A DNA stretch of 64,000 bases from Nitrospira sp. (lineage in GTDB: Bacteria > Nitrospirota > Thermodesulfovibrionia > Thermodesulfovibrionales > Dissulfurispiraceae), in the NCBI GenBank assembly GCA_002634385.1, contig NSJL01000009.1, forward strand, positions 62,001 to 126,000, in the 5' to 3' direction. The translations under genes were made by a program, and so were the position numbers. The notes beneath the pieces were generated by a model. That model saw nothing but the letters and a program-made list of their open reading frames with translations. It was not told the origin of the DNA and made no database searches. Numbering within the stretch: the first letter of the stretch is position 1; each line of letters starts with the position of its first letter. This document shows positions 25,189 through 33,435 of this stretch, piece after piece.

Positions 25189-26237
25189 TGTTCTTTTGCA
25201 TCATAGAGACATTTGTCTGCAAGCGCTATGAGCCTGAGTACTTCCTTTTCTGCATCCGTCTCAATCCTGCCGTATGATGCGCCGATGCTGATTGTAACCC
25301 TGATGGTGCGCTTTGTGGTCTCCTCCACCTTCGACCTGAGTTTTTCAGCCATTGCGGACAGGCTCTCTTTTTCGGCAATGGTGGACAGGCTCTCGGGGGA
25401 GAGTGGGGCTACAAATATTATGAACTCTTCGCCTCCGTAACGGCCGAGCACATCGGACGTTCTGAGGTTCTCCCTGAGTATCCGGGCAACATCCGCGAGG
25501 ACCCTGTCTCCCGCCTGATGGCCGTATCTGTCGTTAATGGCCTTGAAATGGTCTATGTCGATCAGCAGAATTCCAATCTGGTATTTATTCCTCTGTGCCA
25601 AATGACTGAACGGCCTCACGAGATTGAAGAACCCCCTCCTGTTGAGGATGCCGGTCAGTTCGTCGATAGAGCTCTGCCTTGCCAGGATCTTGTTGTTTTT
25701 CCAAAGCCTCTGGAGCGATTCACCGAGGAGCTCGATTTCGGGAGTAACCCTCCCGTATTTATTCATTGCCTCAATAAAGTGGTTTATATGTTCCTCGTAC
25801 TCATCCTCGGGGTTGAACCTGCTTCCATCAAGCTTTATGGCTGATTGAAAAAGCGTTTCGAAGGCGGGGTGAAGGGCGTAGAATTCGAGCCGGTACGCTA
25901 TAAGGAAACCGGTCGTAATGTCCGGTCCCTTTCTGCTTTGCTCGAGGAGCTCCCGGGTTTTTTCCTCTATCTTCCTTATATCGGCTAAGACCTGCTCAGG
26001 GGACTCAAACACCTGCGGAACCATTCCCTTTTTCGCCAATCTGGACAGTTCCTTCCAGAACCGGATGTGTTTCCTTTCCTCCATAGCCATTCGTTGCCAG
26101 AATAGCTTCAGGTCCGCTATTTCAGCCGATTTGGAGAGTATTTCATAGATTGTCGCAGCCTTCGCGTCAATTGCAAGACAGGCCCTGATTATATCGTTTA
26201 TCAAGATATCTTCCATGCCTTTTCCGGGATTCACCAT
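25143..26237 (-). CDS. Diguanylate cyclase with N-terminal ferritin-like domain
   Basis: 364 residues from an ATG at 26237; an ATG at 26216, with GGAAAAGG just upstream, is equally plausible. The N-terminal about 180 residues form four helices with ferritin-type ligands: E in AKAATIYEILSKS, MEERKHIRFW, YRLEFYALHPAFE and DEYEEHINHF. The GGDEF domain follows a short signalling helix (SIDELTGILNRRGFF) and has LIDIDHFKAINDRYG and the active site GGEEF. It should make c-di-GMP under control of a diiron or oxygen-sensing domain. The final residues (ICFSALSPE) lie within the 150-bp repeat. Confidence 0.85.
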   Translation of the reverse strand: MVNPGKGMEDILINDIIRACLAIDAKAATIYEILSKSAEIADLKLFWQRMAMEERKHIRFWKELSRLAKKGMVPQVFESPEQVLADIRKIEEKTRELLEQSRKGPDITTGFLIAYRLEFYALHPAFETLFQSAIKLDGSRFNPEDEYEEHINHFIEAMNKYGRVTPEIELLGESLQRLWKNNKILARQSSIDELTGILNRRGFFNLVRPFSHLAQRNKYQIGILLIDIDHFKAINDRYGHQAGDRVLADVARILRENLRTSDVLGRYGGEEFIIFVAPLSPESLSTIAEKESLSAMAEKLRSKVEETTKRTIRVTISIGASYGRIETDAEKEVLRLIALADKCLYDAKEQGRNRIICFSALSPE

Positions 26238-26681
26238 TGTTATGATCAGATGATAGGGATGCCGACCATCGAGTCTATCGAAGGCAAAGGCAGTCCGGTC
26301 TATAGGGAGTTTACTACCGCTATTAAAAGTATATACCAAAAAGACAGTTCCAAGGAGATGGAGGCTGCTGCGGGCCTGTTTTATCCAGATTTCAATCCGG
26401 GAGCACCATACCGCGATGAAAGCAGCACCCTTGAATGTGTCTGAATGTGTATTCTCTGGTGAGGGGCAAGGGGTACCCTCTTTCATTGCGAGTGAATTCC
26501 TCCCTGGTCTCAGGGGACCCTCTCATTCTCCTCCCTTGAGGGGAGGGGAGAAAGGGGAGGGTGTCCCGTCCCCTCTGCTCTTCCAGACACTCGCGGCAGA
26601 GAAGAGGATACCCCCATGCCCTCGTACACACTCTGTTTCAGAATCAGTCACTCAGGGAGACAGCCGGAGCCCCTCTACGCC

Positions 26682-26709
26682 GTCACCCCGGCGAAAGCCG
26701 GGGTCCAGA
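26682..26709. repeat. Dispersed palindromic repeat with GAAA loop
   Basis: ACCCCGGC-GAAA-GCCGGGGT (26685-26704) flanked by CGTC and CCAG. It has the same design as the pair at 1301-1378. A related partial unit (TGGATCCCGGCTCATGAG) follows at 26729. The stretch 26238-27022 has no gene. A CCTCCC/GGGAGG palindrome near 26531-26550 is also present. Confidence 0.65.
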
Positions 26710-26876
26710 GTCTTTGAAAAGGAACCGTGGATCCCGGCTCATGAGAAATGAAGGGGATGGTTCTCCTTACTTCCCACTTCCCGATTCCTGCCCTATTTCA
26801 TTCAAATAGAACTGTCCCAATACTGCTATTGTGGTCATTTACCCACCTTTTGACAAAATTGTCACTGGGGGATTGG

Positions 26877-26952
26877 GGGGCAGGCTAGAAAATGTGCAAC
26901 TGAACTTTCCCAGCAGGCTGAGCGGGTAAATGCACATTTTCTAGCCTGCCCC
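26877..26952. repeat. 22-bp perfect inverted-repeat element, left of the PIN module
   Basis: The arms 26877-26898 and 26931-26952 are perfect reverse complements; the shared core is GAAAATGTGCA/TGCACATTTTC. The centre is 32 nt. A related element lies at 27658-27723 on the other side of the toxin-antitoxin pair. It is MITE-like. Confidence 0.8.
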
Positions 26953-27022
26953 TGATTTTCGTTTCTGTAAACTAACAAACTCTCGCGGTTACAATTGATG
27001 GTATAATCTTAAAGAAAGAGAG

Positions 27023-27217
27023 ATGATGGATATGGGAGTCGTACCAAAAAAGATAAACCCCGAGGATTTTATTCTCTCCGTCCTTTCTCCTGAGGACCGT
27101 CTGAACACAGCCTTTGATATTGCACGGGAACGGTTCAAAAAAAGCAAGCTGACTATGAAGGACATCGATAACGCCGTCAAATCGGTAAGGAGAAAGGCTT
27201 ACGAGAAGAAGAAATAG
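27023..27217 (+). CDS. Putative antitoxin of a PIN toxin pair
   Basis: 64 residues, basic at the C-terminus (VKSVRRKAYEKKK). It begins at an ATG (or the next codon, also ATG) after AAAGAGAG. The helical core contains INPEDFILSVLSPEDRLNTAFDIARERFKKSKLTMKDIDNAV-type sequence. No known DNA-binding fold is recognised. It is called an antitoxin only because a PIN-family toxin frame starts 5 nt after its stop, the usual order of such pairs. Confidence 0.55.
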   Translation: MMDMGVVPKKINPEDFILSVLSPEDRLNTAFDIARERFKKSKLTMKDIDNAVKSVRRKAYEKKK

Positions 27218-27221
27218 GATA

Positions 27222-27619
27222 GTGGTTGATACCGGAGTCCTCATCTCTGCTTTTGTCTTTGGTGGTGTACCCGAAAAAGCGGTGAAAAAAGCGTTTGCAG
27301 AGAATGCCTCTTTGTATCTCCTGCTCTCTTGAATGAATACCGTGAAGTTCCATTGGCCCTTGAATCCACGGGCAAAATCGACCACCTTCAGCTCAAGTCC
27401 CTGATTTCCGGCATTGCAGCTTTTGTGACAAAGGCTGTCCTTGTGTATCCGACCAAAAAGCTCATGCTATGCAGAGACCACAAAGATAACATGGTCCTTG
27501 AATGCTGTATAGCGGCAAAGGTGGATTTTCTAATAACGGGAGACAAAGACCTCCTTGATATGGAGCCTCTGCCCTTTGCCCTGAGAATCCTTGCTCCACG
27601 GGCATTTCTAAGAGCTTAA
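27222..27619 (+). pseudogene. PIN-domain toxin, frameshifted
   Basis: A GTG at 27222 begins VVDTGVLISAFVFGGVPEKA, the start of PIN-family toxins (VxDTNVLISA). The frame breaks near 27312-27318 and continues in the -1 frame as FVSPALLNEYREVPLALES through to TAA at 27619. Both parts together are one PIN ribonuclease with all four acidic residues: D in VVDTG, E in LLNEY, D in HKDNMVLE, D in LITGDKDLL. So a single indel has split an otherwise intact toxin. It could be a real mutation, a sequencing error or, less likely, programmed frameshifting. Confidence 0.8.
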
Positions 27620-27657
27620 TTGGCTGAGACAGCACGAGGGCTGGAATCAGAGTCAGA

Positions 27658-27723
27658 CTTGAAAATGTGCAATTGAGCCTTCACGGGAGAATAAGCGAAG
27701 GCAGGTGGATACACATTTTCAAG
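27658..27723. repeat. Inverted-repeat element, right of the PIN module
   Basis: CTTGAAAATGTG (27658-27669) pairs with CACATTTTCAAG (27712-27723). The core GAAAATGTG and the following AGCC.GCCCC match the left element at 26877-26952, but this copy is more diverged. The remaining gap to 27923 holds only the dnaE promoter. Confidence 0.7.
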
Positions 27724-27888
27724 CCAGCCCCTCCCCCTTCCGAAAGAAAGCGCAGTATCCAGGAAATCACTTATGAGGGTGATAACTACGCCCTGCCCGG
27801 ATCTCCCGGCGGGCGTTGCCTGGTAAGCTACTGAATTAAAAAGCTAATAAAACAAGCAACCCTCTTCCCGGCCACCCCCTCTTTTCAT

Positions 27889-27918
27889 TTGACTAAATAC
27901 CTCCGGGAGCGGTACAAT
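27889..27918 (+). promoter_or_regulatory. Sigma-70-type promoter of dnaE, close to the start codon
   Basis: TTGACT (27889-27894), an 18-nt spacer, and TACAAT (27913-27918). The dnaE ATG is at 27924, so transcription would begin at or beside the start codon. No ribosome site is present. A leaderless message is predicted. Confidence 0.5.
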
Positions 27919-27923
27919 TTTCC

Positions 27924-30900
27924 ATGCAGCACGCAGATTTCGTCCCCCTCCATTTGCATACTGAATACAGCCTCCTGGACGGCGCCATCAAGATTAACGA
28001 GTTGGTAGAACAGGCAGCGGCTTTCAAGATGCCCGCCGTCGCTATTACCGACCACGGTAACCTCTTTGGCGCCATCGAGTTCTATAAGAAAGCAGTTAAG
28101 GCGGGGATCAAGCCCCTTATCGGGTGCGAGATCTATGTGGCCCCCGGAAGCCGCCTCGACCGGGGGAAGACGAGCATCGACGGCAATGAAGAGGCCGCTT
28201 TTCACCTTATTCTCCTCGCACGGGACTCTTCCGGGTACAGGAACCTCACCACTCTCGTTTCGAGGGCGTACCTGGAGGGCTTCTATTACAAACCGCGTAT
28301 CGACAGGGACCTGCTCGAACAGTACAGCGGGGGACTTATCGGCCTCTCGGCCTGCCTCAAGGGAGAGGTCCCCTATTACCTCCAGCGGGGTAACCTGGAC
28401 AAGGCACGGGAGATCGCCCTCCATTACAAGCATATCCTGGGGCCGGAGAATTACTATTTCGAAATACAGCATAACGGCCTTTCCGAACAGGAGGAGGTGA
28501 ACAGGAAGCTCATCGATCTTGGCCGGGAGCTCCACATTCCCCTCGTAGCCACCAACGACTGCCACTATCTCCGGAGGGAAGACGCGCGGGCCCACGATAT
28601 CCTCCTCTGCATCCAGACGGGCAAGACCGTCAAGGACGAGAGGAGAATGAGGATGGCTACCGACGAATTCTACTTCAAATCCCCGGAGGAGATGAAGGAC
28701 GCCTTCAGCGATATCCCCGAGGCGATCGAGAACACGCGGGTGATCGCGGAGAGGTGCAATCTCGAGTTCACCCTGGGAAAAAGCCTGCTGCCGCGCTATG
28801 AGCTGCCCCACGGCGTCACCCCCGAGCACTACCTCGAAGAGCTTGCGGTAAAGGGACTCAATGGAAAATTCAAGGGCACCCCGCCTTCGGAATACATCGA
28901 CCGCCTGCGCCTGGAGCTCCAGGTCATCAGGAAGATGGGCTACTCCTCGTATTTCCTCATCGTGTGGGACTTCATCAACTTTGCCCGGAAGAAAGGCATC
29001 CCTGTGGGACCGGGAAGGGGCTCCGCAGCGGGGAGCCTGGTCGCCTATTGCCTGGAGATCACCGAAATCGACCCCATCAAATACAACCTCCTCTTCGAGA
29101 GATTTCTCAACCCCGAGAGGGTGAGCATGCCCGATATCGATGTGGATTTCTGCAAGGACAGGAGACCGGAGGTCATCACCTATGTGGCGGAAAAATACGG
29201 TGCGGATCATGTTTCCCAGATCATCACCTTCGGGACTATGGCGGCGAAAGCGGCCATCCGGGACGTGGGCAGGGTCATGGACGTGCCCTACGCGGAGGTG
29301 GACCGGATCGCGAAGCTCGTGCCCAACAACGCGAGCCTCGACGACGCCATCAAACTGGAGCCCCAGCTGAAGGAATTATACGATACCAATCCCACGGTAA
29401 AGGACCTCGTGGATATCGCCAAGAGGCTGGAGGGCCTGTCCCGCCACGCCTCCACCCATGCCGCCGGCGTAGTCATCGCGCCGGAGCCGCTGACCGAGTT
29501 CATGCCCCTGTACAAGAACCCGGCGGAAGACGTGGTGACCAGCCAGTTCGATATGGGCTCCGTGGAGAGCGTGGGGCTTCTGAAGTTCGACTTCCTCGGT
29601 CTGAAGACCCTCACCATCCTGCAGAGGACCGTGGAATTCATCCGGCAGCAGGGAGGGGAGATCGTCCTCTCCGAGATTCCCCTGGAGGACGAGAAGACCT
29701 ATGCCCTGCTGGGGGCGGGTGATACCACCGCCATATTCCAGCTCGAAAGCGACGGCATGCGCGATATCCTCGTGAAGATGCAGCCCAGCCGGTTCGAGGA
29801 CCTCATCGCCCTCGTGGCGTTGTACCGTCCCGGTCCCATCGGCAGCGGAATGATCGACGATTTCATCAAGAGGAAGAGGGGCGACACCGGGGTGGAGTAC
29901 GACCTTCCCCAGCTGAAGGAGATCCTCGATGAAAGCTACGGGGTCATCCTCTACCAGGAGCAGGTTATGCGTATCGCCAACAGGATAGCGAATTTCTCCC
30001 TGGGGCAGGCCGACCTCCTCCGGCGGGCCATGGGGAAGAAGAAGCCGGAGGAGATGGAGAAGCAGAAGGAGGTCTTCATCAGCGGCGCCGTTGCGAACAA
30101 CATCCCCGAAAGGAAGGCGGCGAAGCTCTTCGAGCTCATGGCCTTCTTTGCGGAGTACGGTTTCAACAAATCCCATTCCGCAGCGTATGCTTATCTCGCG
30201 TACCAGACCGCCTACCTGAAGGCGCACTACCCGGTGGCATTCCTCGCCGCGAACCTGACGGCGGATATGGGGGATACCGACCGGATCGTCAAGCTCATCA
30301 ACGAATGCAGGGAAATGGCCATCGAGGTGCTCCCCCCCGATATCAACGAGAGCGAGAGGGAGTTCAAGATCGTGGGGAGTTCCATCCGCTTCGGGCTCGA
30401 AGCGGTGAAGGGAGTGGGCTCCGCCGCCATAGAGATCATTATCGACGAGAGGCGGAACGGGCCTTTCTCCTCTTTCGAGGAATTCCTGTCCCGGGTGGAT
30501 AACAAGAAGGTGAATAAGAAAGTGGTGGAGAGCCTCATCAAAGCGGGGGCCTTCGACTCCCTTTACCGGGAAGGCGGTTCTGCGGAAAACGGGGGCGACC
30601 TGCAGTATGTCTCTCCGCACCATGCGCGGGCAAAGGCGATGAGCGCCTTCTCCGCTCCCCCCCGCGCCAGGGACAAGGGGCCGGGGCTTTTCGGGGACCT
30701 GGAGCCGGTGCCCGGTACCGTGCAGCCCTGGGACGAGAAGACATTGCTGGGCTATGAGAAAGAGTCCCTCGGTTTCTATATTTCGGGGCACCCCCTGTCA
30801 CGCTACCGGCGGACGCTGGCGTCCATGTCGGTGGACCCGATCTCCCGTATCGGCGAGAGGGAGGATCGGGCGGATGTCTGCGTTGCGGGGATCATCAACG

Positions 30901-31355
30901 ATATGAAGAGCAAGGCGAAAGAAAAGGGGGTCACCGCCTTTCTGAGCCTCGAGGACGAGACCGGGAATTGTGATGTGCTGGTATTCCCCGACCTGTACCG
31001 GAAGTATGGCGAGATTCTTAAGAAGGGTAGCCTGGTGATGGTACGGGGGCAGGTCTCGGCTGCGGAAAAAGGGGCGAAGGTGATGGCGCGGGAGATACAG
31101 GACCTGACGGACATGGAGGTGAACGAAAAATACGAAGTGAGCCTGCGGGCCGACGATCCCGGGGAGGCGATGGCGAGGATCCGGAGCATCGGGAGCCTGA
31201 TGGGTGTTGCCTCCGGCGGGAGAGACAATGTATCATTATCCTTCCGGATCTTCTTTCCCGACTGCTGTGTCATTATTGCGTCACAGTGCAAGCCCTCCGC
31301 CGCCTTTATGTCGGAAGTGGAAAAGATCACCGGGGAGAAAGTGAAGGTCTATTGA
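27924..31355 (+). CDS. dnaE: DNA polymerase III subunit alpha
   Basis: 1143 residues, the normal DnaE1 length. The N-terminal PHP domain starts with FVPLHLHTEYSLLDGAIKI and AVAITDHGNLFG. The polymerase domain has PVGPGRGSAAGSLVAYCLEIT and the catalytic aspartates in MPDIDVDFCKDRR. It also has SRHASTHAAGVVI and YGVILYQEQVM. A helix-hairpin-helix (VKGVGSAAIEII) and an OB domain (VCVAGIINDMKSKAKEKG) follow. It is the replicative polymerase. It is followed by accA at 106 nt, an order seen in many bacteria. Confidence 0.97.
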   Translation: MQHADFVPLHLHTEYSLLDGAIKINELVEQAAAFKMPAVAITDHGNLFGAIEFYKKAVKAGIKPLIGCEIYVAPGSRLDRGKTSIDGNEEAAFHLILLARDSSGYRNLTTLVSRAYLEGFYYKPRIDRDLLEQYSGGLIGLSACLKGEVPYYLQRGNLDKAREIALHYKHILGPENYYFEIQHNGLSEQEEVNRKLIDLGRELHIPLVATNDCHYLRREDARAHDILLCIQTGKTVKDERRMRMATDEFYFKSPEEMKDAFSDIPEAIENTRVIAERCNLEFTLGKSLLPRYELPHGVTPEHYLEELAVKGLNGKFKGTPPSEYIDRLRLELQVIRKMGYSSYFLIVWDFINFARKKGIPVGPGRGSAAGSLVAYCLEITEIDPIKYNLLFERFLNPERVSMPDIDVDFCKDRRPEVITYVAEKYGADHVSQIITFGTMAAKAAIRDVGRVMDVPYAEVDRIAKLVPNNASLDDAIKLEPQLKELYDTNPTVKDLVDIAKRLEGLSRHASTHAAGVVIAPEPLTEFMPLYKNPAEDVVTSQFDMGSVESVGLLKFDFLGLKTLTILQRTVEFIRQQGGEIVLSEIPLEDEKTYALLGAGDTTAIFQLESDGMRDILVKMQPSRFEDLIALVALYRPGPIGSGMIDDFIKRKRGDTGVEYDLPQLKEILDESYGVILYQEQVMRIANRIANFSLGQADLLRRAMGKKKPEEMEKQKEVFISGAVANNIPERKAAKLFELMAFFAEYGFNKSHSAAYAYLAYQTAYLKAHYPVAFLAANLTADMGDTDRIVKLINECREMAIEVLPPDINESEREFKIVGSSIRFGLEAVKGVGSAAIEIIIDERRNGPFSSFEEFLSRVDNKKVNKKVVESLIKAGAFDSLYREGGSAENGGDLQYVSPHHARAKAMSAFSAPPRARDKGPGLFGDLEPVPGTVQPWDEKTLLGYEKESLGFYISGHPLSRYRRTLASMSVDPISRIGEREDRADVCVAGIINDMKSKAKEKGVTAFLSLEDETGNCDVLVFPDLYRKYGEILKKGSLVMVRGQVSAAEKGAKVMAREIQDLTDMEVNEKYEVSLRADDPGEAMARIRSIGSLMGVASGGRDNVSLSFRIFFPDCCVIIASQCKPSAAFMSEVEKITGEKVKVY

Positions 31356-31461
31356 GACGTGTGCATTGAAAAGTGGAAGGCCCTCTTTCTTGTTTCCGGC
31401 TTTTCCATGAAATTTGCTTTTTTCGATTTTCACTATACATTATAGAGTGGAGCAGAGCGAT

Positions 31462-32439
31462 ATGGGTTATTACCTTGAATTTGAAAAGCCGTTGGAGGAT
31501 CTCGAGACGAAAATCGGTGAGCTGAAGAGGCTCTCCGACGGCAACGAAATAGATATTACCGCCGAGATCAAGCGCCTCGAAAAGAAGGCGAGAGAGCTTC
31601 GCTCCGATATCTTCTCGAATCTTACCCCCTGGCAGAAGACCCTGCTGGCGCGGCATCCCGAAAGGCCCTATACCCTCGACTACATCTCCCTCATTGCGGA
31701 GGACTTTGTGGAGCTGCACGGAGACAGGCGGTTTGCCGATGATCCCGCCATTGTGGGGGGAGTGGGAAAGATCAACGGGATTCCCATGGTCATTATCGGC
31801 CATCAGAAGGGAAGGGGTATCAAGGAGAGGATCTACCGGAATTTCGGGCAGCCCAACCCGGAAGGGTACCGGAAAGCGTTGCGGCTGATGAGGATGGCGG
31901 AGCGCTTCAAGAGGCCCCTGGTCACCTTTATCGATACCCCGGGCGCCTATCCCGGGATCGGGGCGGAGGAGCGGGGCCAGGCGGAAGCCATCGCCACCAA
32001 TCTGATGGAAATGTCGAAACTGAGGGTCCCCATCGTTTCCATCGTGATTGGCGAGGGCGGAAGCGGCGGCGCTCTTGCCCTGAGTGTTGCCGACAGGCTC
32101 TACATGCTGGAGCTCTCGGTCTATTCCGTCATCTCCCCCGAAGGGTGTGCCGCCATTCTCTGGAGAAAGAACGGCGACCTCTCTTCCGAGGATTTTTCGC
32201 GGGCGGCTGACGCCCTGAAGCTCACCGCGCAGGACCTGAAGGCCTTCAAGATCATCGATGATATCATTCCCGAGCCCCTGGGCGGGGCGCATCGTGACCC
32301 CGAAGCCATGGCGAAGAGGATAGCCGAATGCATTGCGAAGACAGTGGAGACACTGCGCGCGAAAAGTCCGGGGAAGCTGGTGGAAGAGCGGTATAAACGA
32401 TTAAGGAAGATCGACAGTCTTACTCAAACAGCGCAGTAA
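31462..32439 (+). CDS. accA: Acetyl-CoA carboxylase carboxyltransferase subunit alpha
   Basis: 325 residues from an ATG at 31462, with GGAGC upstream. It begins with [20 protein letters not shown] and carries the carboxyltransferase signatures [40 protein letters not shown] and [17 protein letters not shown]. It transfers CO2 from carboxybiotin to acetyl-CoA with AccD, the first step of fatty-acid synthesis. Its last 20 nt overlap the 3' end of ftsY on the opposite strand. Confidence 0.97.
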   Translation: MGYYLEFEKPLEDLETKIGELKRLSDGNEIDITAEIKRLEKKARELRSDIFSNLTPWQKTLLARHPERPYTLDYISLIAEDFVELHGDRRFADDPAIVGGVGKINGIPMVIIGHQKGRGIKERIYRNFGQPNPEGYRKALRLMRMAERFKRPLVTFIDTPGAYPGIGAEERGQAEAIATNLMEMSKLRVPIVSIVIGEGGSGGALALSVADRLYMLELSVYSVISPEGCAAILWRKNGDLSSEDFSRAADALKLTAQDLKAFKIIDDIIPEPLGGAHRDPEAMAKRIAECIAKTVETLRAKSPGKLVEERYKRLRKIDSLTQTAQ

Positions 32440-33325
32440 CGAAATCGTCGGCATCGAAGTCCTTCAGGTCGTCGACCCCCTCGCCGATGCCGATCAGCCG
32501 CACCGGAATCCCCAGCTCTTGCTTGATGGCGAAGATGATACCCCCCTTTGCGGTCCCGTCCAGCTTGGTCAGGGCGATGCCGGTAATCCCCACCGCCTCG
32601 TTGAAAATGTGGGCCTGCCTGAGGGCGTTCTGCCCGGTGGTGGCGTCGAGCACCAGGAGAATCTCGTGCGGGGCATCCGGAAGGGATTTCCTGATGACGC
32701 GGCTGATCTTTTTCAGCTCCTCCATGAGGGGGCTCTTGGTGTGCAGCCGCCCTGCGGTATCGATGATCACCACATCGGTGCCCCGGGATTTCGCGGCCTC
32801 CACGGCATCGAAGGCCACGGCGGCGGGATCGGAACCGCTCTGGTGCTTCACGAGGTCGGCTCCGGTGCGCCGGGCCCATATCTCAAGCTGTTCGATGGCC
32901 GCGGCCCGGAAGGTGTCTGCAGCGGCGATAATGACGGAGTTCCCCTCGGAAATGAAACGGGAGGCGAGCTTGCCGATGGTGGTTGTCTTTCCCACTCCGT
33001 TTACCCCCACCGTAAGGATGACGAAGGGTCTTTCCCCGAAGAGGACGAGGGGCTGAGACCTGCCGAGGAGTGCGGTCATCTCCCTCTTCAGGTAGGCCTT
33101 TACGTCGTCGGAGCTCTTCACCTCTCCCGTCCGGACCTTGCTCCGCAGTAAATCGACAATATCCGTCGCGGCTTCGGCGCCCACGTCCGAGGTGATAAGG
33201 ATCTCTTCGATCTCGTCAAGGGTGGAGTCGTCGATCTTCCTGTTCAGGAGGACGGATTCGACTCTCTCGACGAGGTTCTGTTTTGTCTTGGTAAGGCCCG
33301 CTTTGAGTTTATCTAATAATCCCAT
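32420..33325 (-). CDS. ftsY: Signal recognition particle receptor FtsY
   Basis: 301 residues. A short N domain (about 1-85) lacks the long acidic A domain of E. coli FtsY. The NG GTPase shows G1 ([15 protein letters not shown]), [36 protein letters not shown] and [12 protein letters not shown]. It docks ribosome-SRP complexes on the inner membrane for co-translational insertion. It is convergent with accA with a 20-nt overlap of the coding ends. Confidence 0.96.
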   Translation of the reverse strand: MGLLDKLKAGLTKTKQNLVERVESVLLNRKIDDSTLDEIEEILITSDVGAEAATDIVDLLRSKVRTGEVKSSDDVKAYLKREMTALLGRSQPLVLFGERPFVILTVGVNGVGKTTTIGKLASRFISEGNSVIIAAADTFRAAAIEQLEIWARRTGADLVKHQSGSDPAAVAFDAVEAAKSRGTDVVIIDTAGRLHTKSPLMEELKKISRVIRKSLPDAPHEILLVLDATTGQNALRQAHIFNEAVGITGIALTKLDGTAKGGIIFAIKQELGIPVRLIGIGEGVDDLKDFDADDFVTALFE

Positions 33326-33435
33326 GGAGTTCTCTCGTTGTAATTTTCAACAATGAGGCAGTCTGCAGGGCAACTAGAAAAATTGTAGCATACCCTTTTC
33401 CGGTCCGCCAGTGCGCACCGGTTGTCCCCGCTCTG

